DNA from: Aeromicrobium sp. Root472D3
GTDB taxonomy: Bacteria; Actinomycetota; Actinomycetes; Propionibacteriales; Nocardioidaceae
Direction of reading: 5' to 3'
NCBI RefSeq assembly: GCF_001426485.1
Contig: NZ_LMET01000001.1
Location: forward strand, 1,211,915-1,275,914
Length of the DNA: 64,000 nucleotides
Shown: piece after piece, positions 36,447 through 45,223 of the stretch
How the letters are laid out: every line of letters starts with the position of its first letter
Numbering within the stretch: the stretch's first letter is position 1
The notes under the pieces: model-generated
Database searches by the model: none
Told to the model about the DNA's origin: nothing
The model's input: the letters and a program-made list of their open reading frames with translations, nothing else
Made by a program: the position numbers and the translations under genes

Positions 36447-37567
36447 GAGGTCGGCGCCGGCTTGGTGTCCGTCGGCGGCGAGGCGGTCGTGGGCTCGACC
36501 GACGACGCCGGCACGCGCACCGACGGCGGCTCGGCCTCGCGGAACAGCCACGTCAGCCGGGGCTCGAACAGCGGACGGAAGAGCGTCGCGACGGGCTTGG
36601 TCATCAGCAGGTTCGCCACGACGACCGCCACGACCATGCACCCGACGACCGAGGCCGCCCCGTACTGCTCGAGACGCGCCCACAGGTCGAACTGGCGGTC
36701 GAGCAGGATGATGATGAACCCGTGGAGCAGGTAGCAGTAGAACGTGCGGCCGCCGAGCACCGTCGTGATCGAGCGACCGCGGGGGATCAGCGACAGCGTC
36801 GCGAACGTCAGCACGGCGCCGACGAGCAGGAGCGAGCCGCGCGTCATCATGCCGTCCCAGGGACCGGCGAACAGCGGGTCCTCGGAGTACCGGTCCTTCC
36901 ACAGCAGCCACTGGGTCGTCCACGTGCCGGCGTAGAGCTGGCACACGACGAACGACGAGACCAGCACGACGACCGAGACGATGCGGATGCGGACGTCGCC
37001 GAGGCGCATGAAGACCTCGCGGTTCATGTGCAGGCCGATGACCCAGAACGGCAGCAGCGCGAGCACTTTGGGCAGCGCCAGGACGTTGGGGATCTCGATC
37101 AGCCCCGCGAGCAGCGAGATCACGATCGACGTCGTGATGGGGTACTTGAGCGCGCGCCAGATCGGGGTCGTGATGCGCCAGATGAACAGCGCCGCCAGGA
37201 ACCAGCCGAGCCACTGCGGCGACAGGATCATCAGGTTCTCCGGCGTGCCGTCGTAGTGGCGCGTGATGAGCTGCAAGCTGAGCTCGACCAGCAGGTACGG
37301 CACGATCAGGGTGCTCACGATGCGGCGGATCTGCCGGAAGTCGCCGATGTAGTGACGCGCCGTGTAGCCCGAGATGAGGATGAAGAACGGCATGTGGAAC
37401 GAGTAGATCCACGTGTAGACGCCGCGCGCGGAGTCCATCACGACGAGCTCGGTGAGCGAGTGACCGATGACGACCAGCAGCATGACCCAGTACCGGGCGT
37501 TGTCGAGGTAGGCCACGCGCTCCTTCGGGGGAGCGGTGGCGACGGGCAGCGGGTCGAGGGCACTCAT
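36443..37567 (-). CDS. Acyltransferase 3 family integral membrane protein
   Basis: ATG 37567; 374 residues with about ten hydrophobic helices. N-terminal family motifs are RVAYLDNARYWVMLLVVIGH (catalytic His in the first helix) and FHMPFFILISGY. Family members O-acetylate or otherwise acylate cell-surface sugars, peptidoglycan or antibiotics. The hydrophilic C-terminal tail (about 340-374) is Pro/Ser/Thr-rich. It is divergent from the NUDIX gene with a 78-bp shared gap, and its stop overlaps the cutinase start. Confidence 0.92.
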   Translation of the reverse strand: MSALDPLPVATAPPKERVAYLDNARYWVMLLVVIGHSLTELVVMDSARGVYTWIYSFHMPFFILISGYTARHYIGDFRQIRRIVSTLIVPYLLVELSLQLITRHYDGTPENLMILSPQWLGWFLAALFIWRITTPIWRALKYPITTSIVISLLAGLIEIPNVLALPKVLALLPFWVIGLHMNREVFMRLGDVRIRIVSVVVLVSSFVVCQLYAGTWTTQWLLWKDRYSEDPLFAGPWDGMMTRGSLLLVGAVLTFATLSLIPRGRSITTVLGGRTFYCYLLHGFIIILLDRQFDLWARLEQYGAASVVGCMVVAVVVANLLMTKPVATLFRPLFEPRLTWLFREAEPPSVRVPASSVEPTTASPPTDTKPAPTS

Positions 37568-37645
37568 CGTGCACGACTCTAATAGCCTGAACCGAATTCG
37601 CCGAAGCGAGAGACGACATCGGCGACGACGCCCCAGGAGGCCCCC

Positions 37646-38107
37646 GTGACCGACGCGACCCGCACGCAGCGCCTGGGTGCCTACGCCGTGGTCATCGTGG
37701 GCGAGCGCATCCTGCTGACCCGCATCTCGCCGGTCGGCTACCCCGCCGGGTCGTGGACGCTGCCGGGCGGTGGGGTCGACCACGGCGAGTCGCCCCACGA
37801 CGCGGTCGTGCGCGAGCTGCACGAGGAGACGGGCCTGCAGGCCATCTCGTCACGGCTCGTGGACGTGCACGACGTCCACGTCGTCGCGGAGGGACGCGAC
37901 GACCGGTGGGAGGACTACCACGGCGTCCACCTGCTCTACGCCGTCGAGGTCGACCCGACGGTCGAGCCGCACGTCGTCGACGTCGGCGGCACGACCGACG
38001 TCGCGCGCTGGGTCGCGGTGGCCGACGTGGGGGCGGCCGTGTCGCCCGTCCTGCCGATGGTCGAGCACGCGCTCGCCCACGCGGATCAGTTCGTGGCCGG
38101 GGTGTAG
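37646..38107 (+). CDS. NUDIX hydrolase
   Basis: GTG 37646 after CCCAGGAGGCCCCC. 153 residues. The NUDIX box is GGGVDHGESPHDAVVRELHE followed by ETGL, with all key Gly and Glu residues. The rest is a plain NUDIX fold with no specificity loop I recognise. It likely hydrolyses a nucleoside diphosphate linked to another group. Its 3' end overlaps the convergent lipoprotein gene by 22 bp. Confidence 0.92.
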   Translation: MTDATRTQRLGAYAVVIVGERILLTRISPVGYPAGSWTLPGGGVDHGESPHDAVVRELHEETGLQAISSRLVDVHDVHVVAEGRDDRWEDYHGVHLLYAVEVDPTVEPHVVDVGGTTDVARWVAVADVGAAVSPVLPMVEHALAHADQFVAGV

Positions 38108-39231
38108 AACAGCGCCGTGTAGTTGCCGCGCGCCGACAGGATGTAGACCGACCGGGCGATCGAGCCGTCCTTGGTGCGCACCGCGTACATCGTGCTGACC
38201 GAGTTGAGGTCCTCGACGACGTCCTTGGTGACGGTGCCCTTGCGGCTGTTGGCCACGGCGTACTGCTCGGCGATCTGGTCGGCGTCGACCGCCCGCTCGG
38301 TCGTCATGGCGACGAACGCCGGGCGGTTGCCGCTCAGCAGCAGCGTGGCCGACTCGGGCGCCGTCCAGCCGTTGACGAGCGGCGTGGAGGTGTCGGCGTC
38401 GAGGTCCATCTGGGGCCAGATCAGGCCCGAGCGGTCGGGGAGGTCGTCGATGTCGGTGACGTCCTCGAGCTTGCCCGTGTCGCGTCCGAGCTGTCCGGCC
38501 CGCGGGTCGCCGACGTACTCGGCGGTGAGCTGCATGACGGGGCGCGTCATCGACCCGGGGGAGGCCGTGCGGGTCGCGAGGTCGCCGGCGTCGACCGACA
38601 TCGTGACGCGGATCTCGCGCTCGCCCTCGGTCATGCCGCGCGCGACGACCTGGCAGCCCGTGACGCGGCGGTCCTGCGACGTGCAGTATTGCGAGAGGTC
38701 GTCGAGCACGAGGTTCGCGTCGGGGATCGCGGCGTCGATCTGCGCGAGCACGCGGCGCACGACGTCGGTCGGGTCGCCGTCGATGCGCATCAGCGAGATG
38801 GAGGTGTCGGGGCGGGGCGCGTCGTCGCCGATCAGCTTGAACGAGTCGGGGCTCGGACGGGTCGTGGGCGTCGGCGTGGGGCTCGGCGACGGCGTGCCGT
38901 TGGCCTCGTCCTCGGCGACCTTCTCGGCCGCCTCGGCCGCGCGCTGGGCCTCGAGGGCCTGCAGCTCGGGGCGGTAGGCCGCGATGAGCCGCGAGCTGCG
39001 GTAGCGGAAGAGGGGGCCGAGCTGCGTCGCGCCCTGGGGCACGTAGAGGCCGTAGCCGATGGGGCTCTCGGGGCCCGACTCGTGGTCGGAGAGGTTGGGC
39101 GCGGCGGTCGTGCTCGCGGTCGCCGTCGGCGTCGTGCCGTCACCGTCGCCGTCGCTCGAGGCCGTGCTGTCGCAGGCGGCGAGAGCGATCAGCGCCACGG
39201 CGGACACCGCCAGCCGGAAGGTCCGGGCCAT
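38086..39231 (-). CDS. Predicted lipoprotein with Pro/Thr-rich segment, unknown function
   Basis: ATG 39231; 381 residues. The signal peptide is MARTFRLAVSAVALIALAAC with a lipobox ending at Cys20. A Ser/Asp/Thr linker follows. The mature part has an Ala/Glu helical stretch (EAQRAAEAAEKVAEDEANG), a Pro/Ser/Thr-rich linker (TPSPSPTPTPTTRPSPD), and a C-terminal domain of about 230 residues with a Cys pair (QYCTSQDRRVTGC). I do not recognise the C-terminal domain. It is divergent from the GntR gene. Confidence 0.8.
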   Translation of the reverse strand: MARTFRLAVSAVALIALAACDSTASSDGDGDGTTPTATASTTAAPNLSDHESGPESPIGYGLYVPQGATQLGPLFRYRSSRLIAAYRPELQALEAQRAAEAAEKVAEDEANGTPSPSPTPTPTTRPSPDSFKLIGDDAPRPDTSISLMRIDGDPTDVVRRVLAQIDAAIPDANLVLDDLSQYCTSQDRRVTGCQVVARGMTEGEREIRVTMSVDAGDLATRTASPGSMTRPVMQLTAEYVGDPRAGQLGRDTGKLEDVTDIDDLPDRSGLIWPQMDLDADTSTPLVNGWTAPESATLLLSGNRPAFVAMTTERAVDADQIAEQYAVANSRKGTVTKDVVEDLNSVSTMYAVRTKDGSIARSVYILSARGNYTALFYTPATN

Positions 39232-39421
39232 GTCGAGATCCTCTCGTCGATGTCCGCCCGCGGTGGTCCGCCGGAGGACGAGTCGTCGGTGCGCGATGAC
39301 GTCGTCCCGCGACGTCGTCCGGCGCACCAACACCACACGATATCGTTTCGGGCCAAGGCCCACGGACGGACGGGCGCCGGGACGTCCGACGACGTCGGCG
39401 ACGGGAAGGGCGGCGGTCACG

Positions 39422-40153
39422 ATGACTCGCACCACGACGGCCGACCGCGTCTTCGCGTCGCTGCGCGAGTCGATCGTGACGGGCGAGTTCCCGGCGGGCT
39501 CGCTGCACTCGATCTACCGGCTCGCCGACCTGCTGGAGGTCTCGCGCACGCCGGTCCGCGAGGCGGTGCTGCGGCTGGCCGACATCGGGCTCGTGACGAT
39601 CGAGCGCAACCGCGGGGTGCGCATCCGCGGCGTGACGGTCGACGACGTCCGCGCGGTCTTCGAGCTGCGGCTGATGCTCGAGGTGCCGGCGGCCGCGCTC
39701 GCGGCCGCGCGCGCCGACGCCCCGACGGTCGCGGCCATCTCCGCCGAGCTCGAGCACATGCGCGCTCACGCCGCCGCCGACGACGAGCCGCGCTTCACCG
39801 AGCACGACCGGGCCCTGCACCAGTCCATCGCCGGCGTGCTGGGCAACGCCCGCCTGCAGGCCGAGATCGCGACGCTCCGCGACTCGATCCAGTCGCGGGG
39901 CGCGTCGACGATCCGCCGCTCGCGCGGCATGGTCGAGCTCGCGGCGGAGCACGCCCCGATCGTCGAGGCGATCGCGCTCCGCGACCCCGAGGCGGCGGCA
40001 GCGCACATGGAGGCGCACCTGGTGCGCACCGCGACGCTGCTGATGGAGCAGGTGGGTGGGGCGACCGTCGACGGCCGGCAGTGGTCGGCGTCGTTGCGCG
40101 ACCACCTGTACGTGCCGGGGCGATCCGCGACGCCCCTGCCGTCGACGCAGTAG
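39422..40153 (+). CDS. GntR-family transcriptional regulator, FCD (FadR-like) type
   Basis: ATG 39422 is the in-frame start next to the conserved winged-helix beginning; earlier codons are a shadow. 243 residues. The DNA-binding domain (about 5-70) shows RVFASLRESIVTGEFPAGS and LLEVSRTPVREAVLRLADIG. The FCD ligand domain (about 75-220) has ELRLMLEVPAA, FHxx-like FTEHDRALHQSIAG and a final EHAPIVEAIALRDPEAAAAH. FCD regulators usually sense small carboxylates. The gene lies 39 bp ahead of the transhydrogenase gene, which it probably controls along with itself. Confidence 0.93.
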   Translation: MTRTTTADRVFASLRESIVTGEFPAGSLHSIYRLADLLEVSRTPVREAVLRLADIGLVTIERNRGVRIRGVTVDDVRAVFELRLMLEVPAAALAAARADAPTVAAISAELEHMRAHAAADDEPRFTEHDRALHQSIAGVLGNARLQAEIATLRDSIQSRGASTIRRSRGMVELAAEHAPIVEAIALRDPEAAAAHMEAHLVRTATLLMEQVGGATVDGRQWSASLRDHLYVPGRSATPLPSTQ

Positions 40154-40164
40154 CATGCTAGTCT
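40151..40164. promoter_or_regulatory. Palindrome TAGCATGCTA, possible operator
   Basis: A perfect 10-bp palindrome at 40151-40160 includes the stop codon of the GntR gene and merges with a TAGTCT -10-like hexamer (40159-40164) ahead of the transhydrogenase gene. Its place in the 39-bp GntR-HOT gap makes it a candidate operator, but it is short. Confidence 0.35.
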
Positions 40165-40192
40165 CGAGGCGCGTCGGACCCCAGGAGCACAC

Positions 40193-41479
40193 ATGACCTT
40201 CCAGCCCCAGCACCCCGAATCGGTCTTCACCTACGGTGCGCCCGGCCTCAAGTTCGGGGTGGGCGCACGCCTCGAGCTCGGCCACGACCTGGCGCAGCTG
40301 GGCGCGCGCCGCGTGCTCGTCGTGACGGACCCCGGCGTCGCCGCGACCGGTGCCCCCGACGAGATCGCCGACGCGCTCCGGGCGGCGTCGATCGAGGCCG
40401 TCGTGTTCGACCGGTCACGGGTCGAGCCGACCGACGCGAGCCTCGAGGAGGCCATCGCCTTCGCCCGGTCCGAGGGGCCGTTCGACGCGATCGTCGCGGT
40501 CGGCGGCGGCAGCAGCATCGACACCGCCAAGGCCGTCAACCTGCTGACGACCAACGAGGGCGAGCTGATGGACTACGTCAACGCGCCGGTCGGGCGGGCC
40601 CGCGCGCCGAGGAACGCCCTCCTGCCGCTCGTGGCCGTCCCCACCACGACGGGCACCGGCAGCGAGAGCACCACGATCTGCGTGCTCGACGTCGTCAGCC
40701 AGCACGTCAAGACCGGCATCTCGCACGCCCGCCTGCGCCCGACCCTCGCGGTCGTCGACCCCGAGCTGACGCTGACGCAGCCCGCCGGGGTCACGGCGGC
40801 CTCGGGGCTCGACATCCTGTGCCACGCGCTCGAGAGCTACACCGCCAGGCCGTTCACGTCGTACGAGCGCAAGCAGGCCGACCAGCGCGTCCCGTACTGC
40901 GGCTCCAACCCCATCGCGGACATGTGGTCCGAGAAGGCCCTGAGCCTGATGGCCGGGTCGTTCCGCACGGCCGTCCGCGACGGCGGAGACCTCGCGGCGC
41001 GCACCGAGGTCGCGATGGCCGCGACGTTCGCGGGCCTCGGCTTCGGCAACGCCGGCGTCCACATCCCGCACGCCAACGCCTACCCGATCGCGGGTCAGGT
41101 GCGAGAGTTCCGTCCCGAGGGCTACGACGCCGACCACGCGATGGTGCCGCACGGCATGGCGGTCTCGCTGACGGCACCGGCTGCCTTCCGCTTCACGTTC
41201 GAGGCGTCGCCCGAGCGTCACGTCCGGGCCGCCGAGCTGCTCGCGCCCGACGCCGTCCGCCCCGACGACCCGGCCGAGTTCCTGCCGCAGGTGCTGGCGC
41301 AGATCATGCGCGACGTCGGCATCCCGTCGGGCATCGGCGCCGTCGGCTTCGGCGAGGACGACGTCGACGCGCTGGTCGAGGGCACCATGAAGCAGCAGCG
41401 CCTGCTGGCCACGGCGCCGCTCGAGGTCCGCGAGGACGACGTCGCGTCGATCCTCGACCAGTCGATCGAGCTCTGGTAG
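40193..41479 (+). CDS. Hydroxyacid-oxoacid transhydrogenase (iron-containing alcohol dehydrogenase family)
   Basis: ATG 40193; 428 residues. An iron-type ADH with nucleotide loop VAVGGGSSIDTAKAVNLL and metal-site segments SGLDILCHALES and GVHIPHANAYPIAGQ, then MVPHGMAVSLTAPAAF. The segment QADQRVPYCGSNPIADMWS is the mark of the HOT/ADHFE1 branch, which oxidises 4-hydroxybutyrate to succinate semialdehyde while reducing 2-oxoglutarate to D-2-hydroxyglutarate. This reaction is known of the family and is inferred here. The neighbouring YdiJ-like enzyme could reoxidise the D-2-hydroxyglutarate. Confidence 0.9.
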   Translation: MTFQPQHPESVFTYGAPGLKFGVGARLELGHDLAQLGARRVLVVTDPGVAATGAPDEIADALRAASIEAVVFDRSRVEPTDASLEEAIAFARSEGPFDAIVAVGGGSSIDTAKAVNLLTTNEGELMDYVNAPVGRARAPRNALLPLVAVPTTTGTGSESTTICVLDVVSQHVKTGISHARLRPTLAVVDPELTLTQPAGVTAASGLDILCHALESYTARPFTSYERKQADQRVPYCGSNPIADMWSEKALSLMAGSFRTAVRDGGDLAARTEVAMAATFAGLGFGNAGVHIPHANAYPIAGQVREFRPEGYDADHAMVPHGMAVSLTAPAAFRFTFEASPERHVRAAELLAPDAVRPDDPAEFLPQVLAQIMRDVGIPSGIGAVGFGEDDVDALVEGTMKQQRLLATAPLEVREDDVASILDQSIELW

Positions 41480-41484
41480 TAGCC

Positions 41485-41589
41485 ATGACGCTTTCCTTCG
41501 TCGCGCTCGGGCGCGGCTTCGCCGCTGCACGGCTGTCGGCCTTCGGCCGACCGTGCTCGGGCCACTCACGGTTGGGACAGAGACGATGA
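41485..41589 (+). CDS. Possible 34-residue leader ORF before the FAD/Fe-S gene
   Basis: ATG 41485 opens a short frame that ends TGA at 41587-41589 and so overlaps the next start by 4 bp (ATGA). No strong ribosome site is visible ahead of it. A hairpin, GTCGGCC (41535-41541) with GGCCGAC (41545-41551), lies inside. It could couple translation to the downstream gene, or be chance: the frame is also the tail of a shadow ORF. Confidence 0.3.
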   Translation: MTLSFVALGRGFAAARLSAFGRPCSGHSRLGQRR

Positions 41590-44414
41590 CGGTGACGTCG
41601 ATCAGTACTGACGTGGTGGGGGAGCTGCGTCGGGTGGGGGTCGCCGACGTCGACGACTCCAGCCTCACGCGGGCGCTCTACAGCACCGACGCCTCGCTGT
41701 ACCGCGTCGTCCCGCAGGTCGTGGTGCGTCCCCGCAGCGTCGAGGAGGTGCTCGCGACCGTCGAGGCCTGCCGGGTGACCGGCACCCCGCTGACGTCCCG
41801 CGGGGCCGGCACGTCGATCGCGGGCAACGCGGTGGGCAGCGGTGTCGTGATGGACCTGACGCGGCACCTCAACCGCGTGCACGAGATCGACGTCGAGGCC
41901 CGCACGGCCCGGGTCGACCCCGGTGCGGTCCACGCCGTCCTGCAGAAGGCCGCGACGCCGCTGGGGCTGCGGTTCGGCCCCGACCCGTCGACGCACACCC
42001 GCTGCACCGTCGGCGGCATGATCGGCAACAACGCGTGCGGCTCGCGCGCGCTCGCGTACGGACGCACGGCCGACAACGTCGTCGGGCTCGACGTCGTCAC
42101 GATGGCGGGCGAGCAGCTGACGCTCGGCCGCGGCGCGACGACGTCCTCGCCGACGCTCGACGCCCTGCGCGACGTCGTCGGTGCGGACCTCGCGACGGTC
42201 CGCACCGAGTTCGGCCGGTTCGGCCGCCAGGTCTCCGGCTACAGCCTCGAGCACCTGCTGCCCGAGAACGGCTTCGACGTCGCGACGTTCATGGCCGGCA
42301 CCGAGGGGACGCTCGCGACCATGACGTCGGCGACGGTGCGCCTCGTCGAGGACCCGCCCGTGCGGCAGATCCTCGTGCTCGGCTACGCCTCGATGGCCGA
42401 GGCGGCCGACGACGTCCCGTCGCTGCTGCCGTTCGGCCCGACGGCCTGCGAAGGCCTCGACTCGCGCATCGTCGACGTCTACCGCACCCACCGCGGCACG
42501 GTCCCCGACCTGCCCCGCGGCCAGGGCTGGCTGTTCGTCGAGATCTCCGGCGAGCACCCCGCCGAGGTCGCCGACACCGTCGTCCGCGCCGCGCGGGCCG
42601 CCTCGGCGGTCGACCACCGCGTCGTGACGGACGGTGGCGAGCAGGCCGTGCTGTGGCGCATCCGCGAGGAGGGCGCGGGTCTCGCGACCCGCACGCTGCC
42701 CGGCAAGGCCCTCTCGGGCTGGGAGGACGCCGCGGTGCCGCCCGAGAAGCTCGGCACGTACCTGCGCGAGCTCGACGCCCTGCTCCGGCAGAACGACCTC
42801 GACGGCGTCCCGTACGGGCACTTCGGCGACGGCTGCGTGCACATCCGCATCGACTTCCCGCTCGACGCCGACGGCGGCCACCAGCTGTTCCGTCGCTTCC
42901 TGGTCGACGCCGCGACGCAGGTCGCCGCGCTGGGCGGGTCGCTGTCGGGCGAGCACGGCGACGGTCGTGCGCGCTCCGAGCTGCTGCCGCTGATGTACTC
43001 CGGCGAGGCGATCGGGCTGTTCGAGCGGGTCAAGGCCGTGCTCGACCCCGACGACCTGCTCAACCCCGGGGTCCTGGTGCGTCCGGCCGCGGTCGATGCC
43101 GACCTGCGCGGCCCCGAGTCGATCCGCTCGCCCGGGCGCGAGCAGCTGTCGCGCCGACTCGGCCTGCGCCTGCTGCACGACGACGGCGACCTCGGCAAGG
43201 CCGTGCACCGCTGCACGGGCGTCGGCAAGTGCATCGCCGACAACCAGGGCTCCAACGGCGTCATGTGCCCCTCGTTCCAGGCCACGCGCGACGAGAAGGA
43301 CAGCACGCGCGGCCGTGCCCGCGTGCTGCAGGAGATGATCGACGGCCGGCTCGTGACCGGGGGCTTCCGAGCCCCCGAGGTGCACGAGGCGCTCGACCTC
43401 TGCCTGTCGTGCAAGGGCTGCCTGAACGACTGCCCCACCGGCATCGACATGGCGAGCTACAAGTCCGAGGTGCTGCACCAGTCCTACAAGGGGCGCCTGC
43501 GGCCGCGCAGCCACTACGTCCTCGGCAGGCTGCCGTTCTGGGCCCGCGTGACGTCGCCGATCGCGCGCCTGGCCAACCTCGGCCTGCGCACGCCCGGCGT
43601 CCGCTCGCTCGCCCGGTGGGTCGCGGGCGTCGACCAGCGGCGCAGCCTCCCGATGTTCGCGACGAAGCGGTTCACCCGCGTGGCGCGCCCCGTGCTCGAG
43701 CAGGGACGTCCCCGCGTCGTGGTGTGGGCCGACTCGTTCACCGAGTTCTTCTCCACCGCCGGGGGAGAGGCGGCGCTGCGCGTGCTCGACGGCGCCGGCT
43801 ACGACGTCGAGGTGCTCGCGCGACCCCAGTGCTGCGGCCTGACGTGGATCACGACCGGCCAGCTCGACACGGCCCGCGAGATGATCGGCCGCGCGATCGA
43901 GCAGCTGCACCCGTACGTCGCGGCGGGCGTCCCCGTCGTGGGCCTCGAGCCGTCGTGCCTCTCGGTGCTGCGGTCCGACGCCGTCGAGCTCGTCGACGAC
44001 CCGCGGGCCGTCGACGTCGCGGCCGGCGTGTTCACGCTGTCCGAGCTGCTGCAGCGCACCGACGGCTGGACGCCGCCCGACCTGACGGGCACGACGCTCG
44101 TCGTCCAGCCGCACTGCCACCAGGCGTCGGTGCTGGGCTTCGAGGCCGACATGGCGATCATGACCGCGACCGGCGCGACGATCGACCGGGTGTCGGGGTG
44201 CTGCGGGCTGGCGGGCAACTTCGGCGTCGAGAAGGGGCACTACGAGGTCTCCGTCGCGGTCGCCGAGCAGCAGCTCCTGCCCGCCGTGCGCAACGCCCCC
44301 GCCGGGACGGTCGTCGTCGCCGACGGCTTCTCGTGCCGCACGCAGCTCGACGACCTGGTCTCGGTCGACGCGGTGCACCTCGCCCAGCTGCTCGACCGCC
44401 GTGCGGCACACTGA
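41586..44414 (+). CDS. FAD-binding and (4Fe-4S) oxidase, D-2-hydroxyglutarate dehydrogenase (YdiJ)-like
   Basis: ATG 41586; 942 residues. Order of parts: FAD_binding_4 domain (about 35-260: VVVRPRSVEEVLATVEACR, TSRGAGTSIAGNAVGSGVV, CTVGGMIGNNACGSRALAYG), FAD-oxidase C-terminal domain (about 265-520, ending SGEHGDGRARSELL), a dicluster 4Fe-4S module (CTGVGKC at about 541 and CLSCKGCLNDCP at about 605), and two cysteine-rich CCG regions (CCGLTW, HCHQASVLGF, CCGLAGNFG at about 748-875). This is the YdiJ layout, known to oxidise D-2-hydroxyglutarate in E. coli. It fits downstream of HOT. Glycolate or D-lactate oxidation is an alternative. Confidence 0.88.
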   Translation: MTVTSISTDVVGELRRVGVADVDDSSLTRALYSTDASLYRVVPQVVVRPRSVEEVLATVEACRVTGTPLTSRGAGTSIAGNAVGSGVVMDLTRHLNRVHEIDVEARTARVDPGAVHAVLQKAATPLGLRFGPDPSTHTRCTVGGMIGNNACGSRALAYGRTADNVVGLDVVTMAGEQLTLGRGATTSSPTLDALRDVVGADLATVRTEFGRFGRQVSGYSLEHLLPENGFDVATFMAGTEGTLATMTSATVRLVEDPPVRQILVLGYASMAEAADDVPSLLPFGPTACEGLDSRIVDVYRTHRGTVPDLPRGQGWLFVEISGEHPAEVADTVVRAARAASAVDHRVVTDGGEQAVLWRIREEGAGLATRTLPGKALSGWEDAAVPPEKLGTYLRELDALLRQNDLDGVPYGHFGDGCVHIRIDFPLDADGGHQLFRRFLVDAATQVAALGGSLSGEHGDGRARSELLPLMYSGEAIGLFERVKAVLDPDDLLNPGVLVRPAAVDADLRGPESIRSPGREQLSRRLGLRLLHDDGDLGKAVHRCTGVGKCIADNQGSNGVMCPSFQATRDEKDSTRGRARVLQEMIDGRLVTGGFRAPEVHEALDLCLSCKGCLNDCPTGIDMASYKSEVLHQSYKGRLRPRSHYVLGRLPFWARVTSPIARLANLGLRTPGVRSLARWVAGVDQRRSLPMFATKRFTRVARPVLEQGRPRVVVWADSFTEFFSTAGGEAALRVLDGAGYDVEVLARPQCCGLTWITTGQLDTAREMIGRAIEQLHPYVAAGVPVVGLEPSCLSVLRSDAVELVDDPRAVDVAAGVFTLSELLQRTDGWTPPDLTGTTLVVQPHCHQASVLGFEADMAIMTATGATIDRVSGCCGLAGNFGVEKGHYEVSVAVAEQQLLPAVRNAPAGTVVVADGFSCRTQLDDLVSVDAVHLAQLLDRRAAH

Positions 44415-44418
44415 GCGC

Positions 44419-45156
44419 GTGACGACCGACCACCTGGCACCGCTCGAGCAGGCCGTCGGGCGTCTCGCGGCCCTCGTGCGTGACGCGTCGGGCGACGAGC
44501 CCGTCCCGGCGTGCGCGCCGTGGACCGTCCGCGACCTCGTGCTGCACGCCGGCACGGTGCACCGGTGGGCCGCCTCGATCGTCCTGAGCGGCCAGCGCCT
44601 CGCCGAGCCGTCGGCGCCGGTGGTGCCGGGCGACCTCGCCGACTGGTACGCCGCGACCGCCGCCGCGCTGGTGGCCGCCCTGCGGGCCGTCGACCCGTCC
44701 GAGCCCGTCCCCAACTTCTCGCGGGTCGACGAGACGGCGGCGTTCTGGCCGCGGCGCCAGCTGCACGAGGTGACGGTGCACACTGTCGACGTCCTGCAGG
44801 CGCTGGGCCACGACGCGTCGCGCACCGACGTGCCGGCCGCCCTGGCCGCCGACGGCGTCGACGAGGTGCTGCGCGTCTTCTTCCCCCGCATGACCGCACG
44901 GGGCGACCGTCCCGACGTGAGGTCGCGCGTGCGCCTCGTCGCGGACGACGTCGACGCGTCGTGGGTCGTCGCGCCCGCCGACGACGTGGCGGCGACCCCG
45001 GTGCTGCTGCCGTCCACGACCGCCGACGTCGACCAGACGGTGACGGGGCGGGCGTCCGACCTCTACCTCGCGCTGTGGCACCGGGTCCCGGCCGACCGCG
45101 TGCGATGCCGGGGCGACGACGCCGTGGCGCTGCTCGCCGGGCCGACCACGCCGTGA
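44419..45156 (+). CDS. Maleylpyruvate isomerase family mycothiol-dependent protein
   Basis: GTG 44419 is preferred; a GTG at 44401 would overlap the previous gene by 14 bp. 245 residues of the DinB-like MDMPI family: an N-terminal helical bundle with PACAPWTVRDLVLHAGTVHRW (metal His) and RRQLHEVTVHTVDVLQALG (second and third His), then a small C-terminal domain. Family members often use mycothiol, the thiol of actinobacteria. The substrate is unknown and the true maleylpyruvate reaction is not implied. Confidence 0.85.
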   Translation: MTTDHLAPLEQAVGRLAALVRDASGDEPVPACAPWTVRDLVLHAGTVHRWAASIVLSGQRLAEPSAPVVPGDLADWYAATAAALVAALRAVDPSEPVPNFSRVDETAAFWPRRQLHEVTVHTVDVLQALGHDASRTDVPAALAADGVDEVLRVFFPRMTARGDRPDVRSRVRLVADDVDASWVVAPADDVAATPVLLPSTTADVDQTVTGRASDLYLALWHRVPADRVRCRGDDAVALLAGPTTP

Positions 45157-45193
45157 ACGTGTCGTGAACGACGAGCGCGATCGGGACCTGAAT

Positions 45194-45223
45194 TTGTTTC
45201 GAGGCGGGGGAGCCCGGTAGTAT
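45194..45223 (+). promoter_or_regulatory. Putative str operon (rpsL) promoter
   Basis: TTGTTT (45194-45199), 18 nt and TAGTAT (45218-45223) sit 110 nt ahead of rpsL in an AT-richer patch. It is the likely start of rpsL-rpsG-fusA-tuf transcription. Confidence 0.65.

Noticed and set aside
35649..37619. Single 656-codon fusion of acyltransferase region and cutinase
   Set aside because: The cutinase has its own GTG and lipobox, while the acyltransferase lies in a different frame with its own ATG and stop; the long frame is an upstream extension shadow.
41304..45017. 1237-codon minus-strand frame over the transhydrogenase and FAD/Fe-S genes
   Set aside because: Antisense shadow; the plus-strand genes carry complete cofactor motifs.
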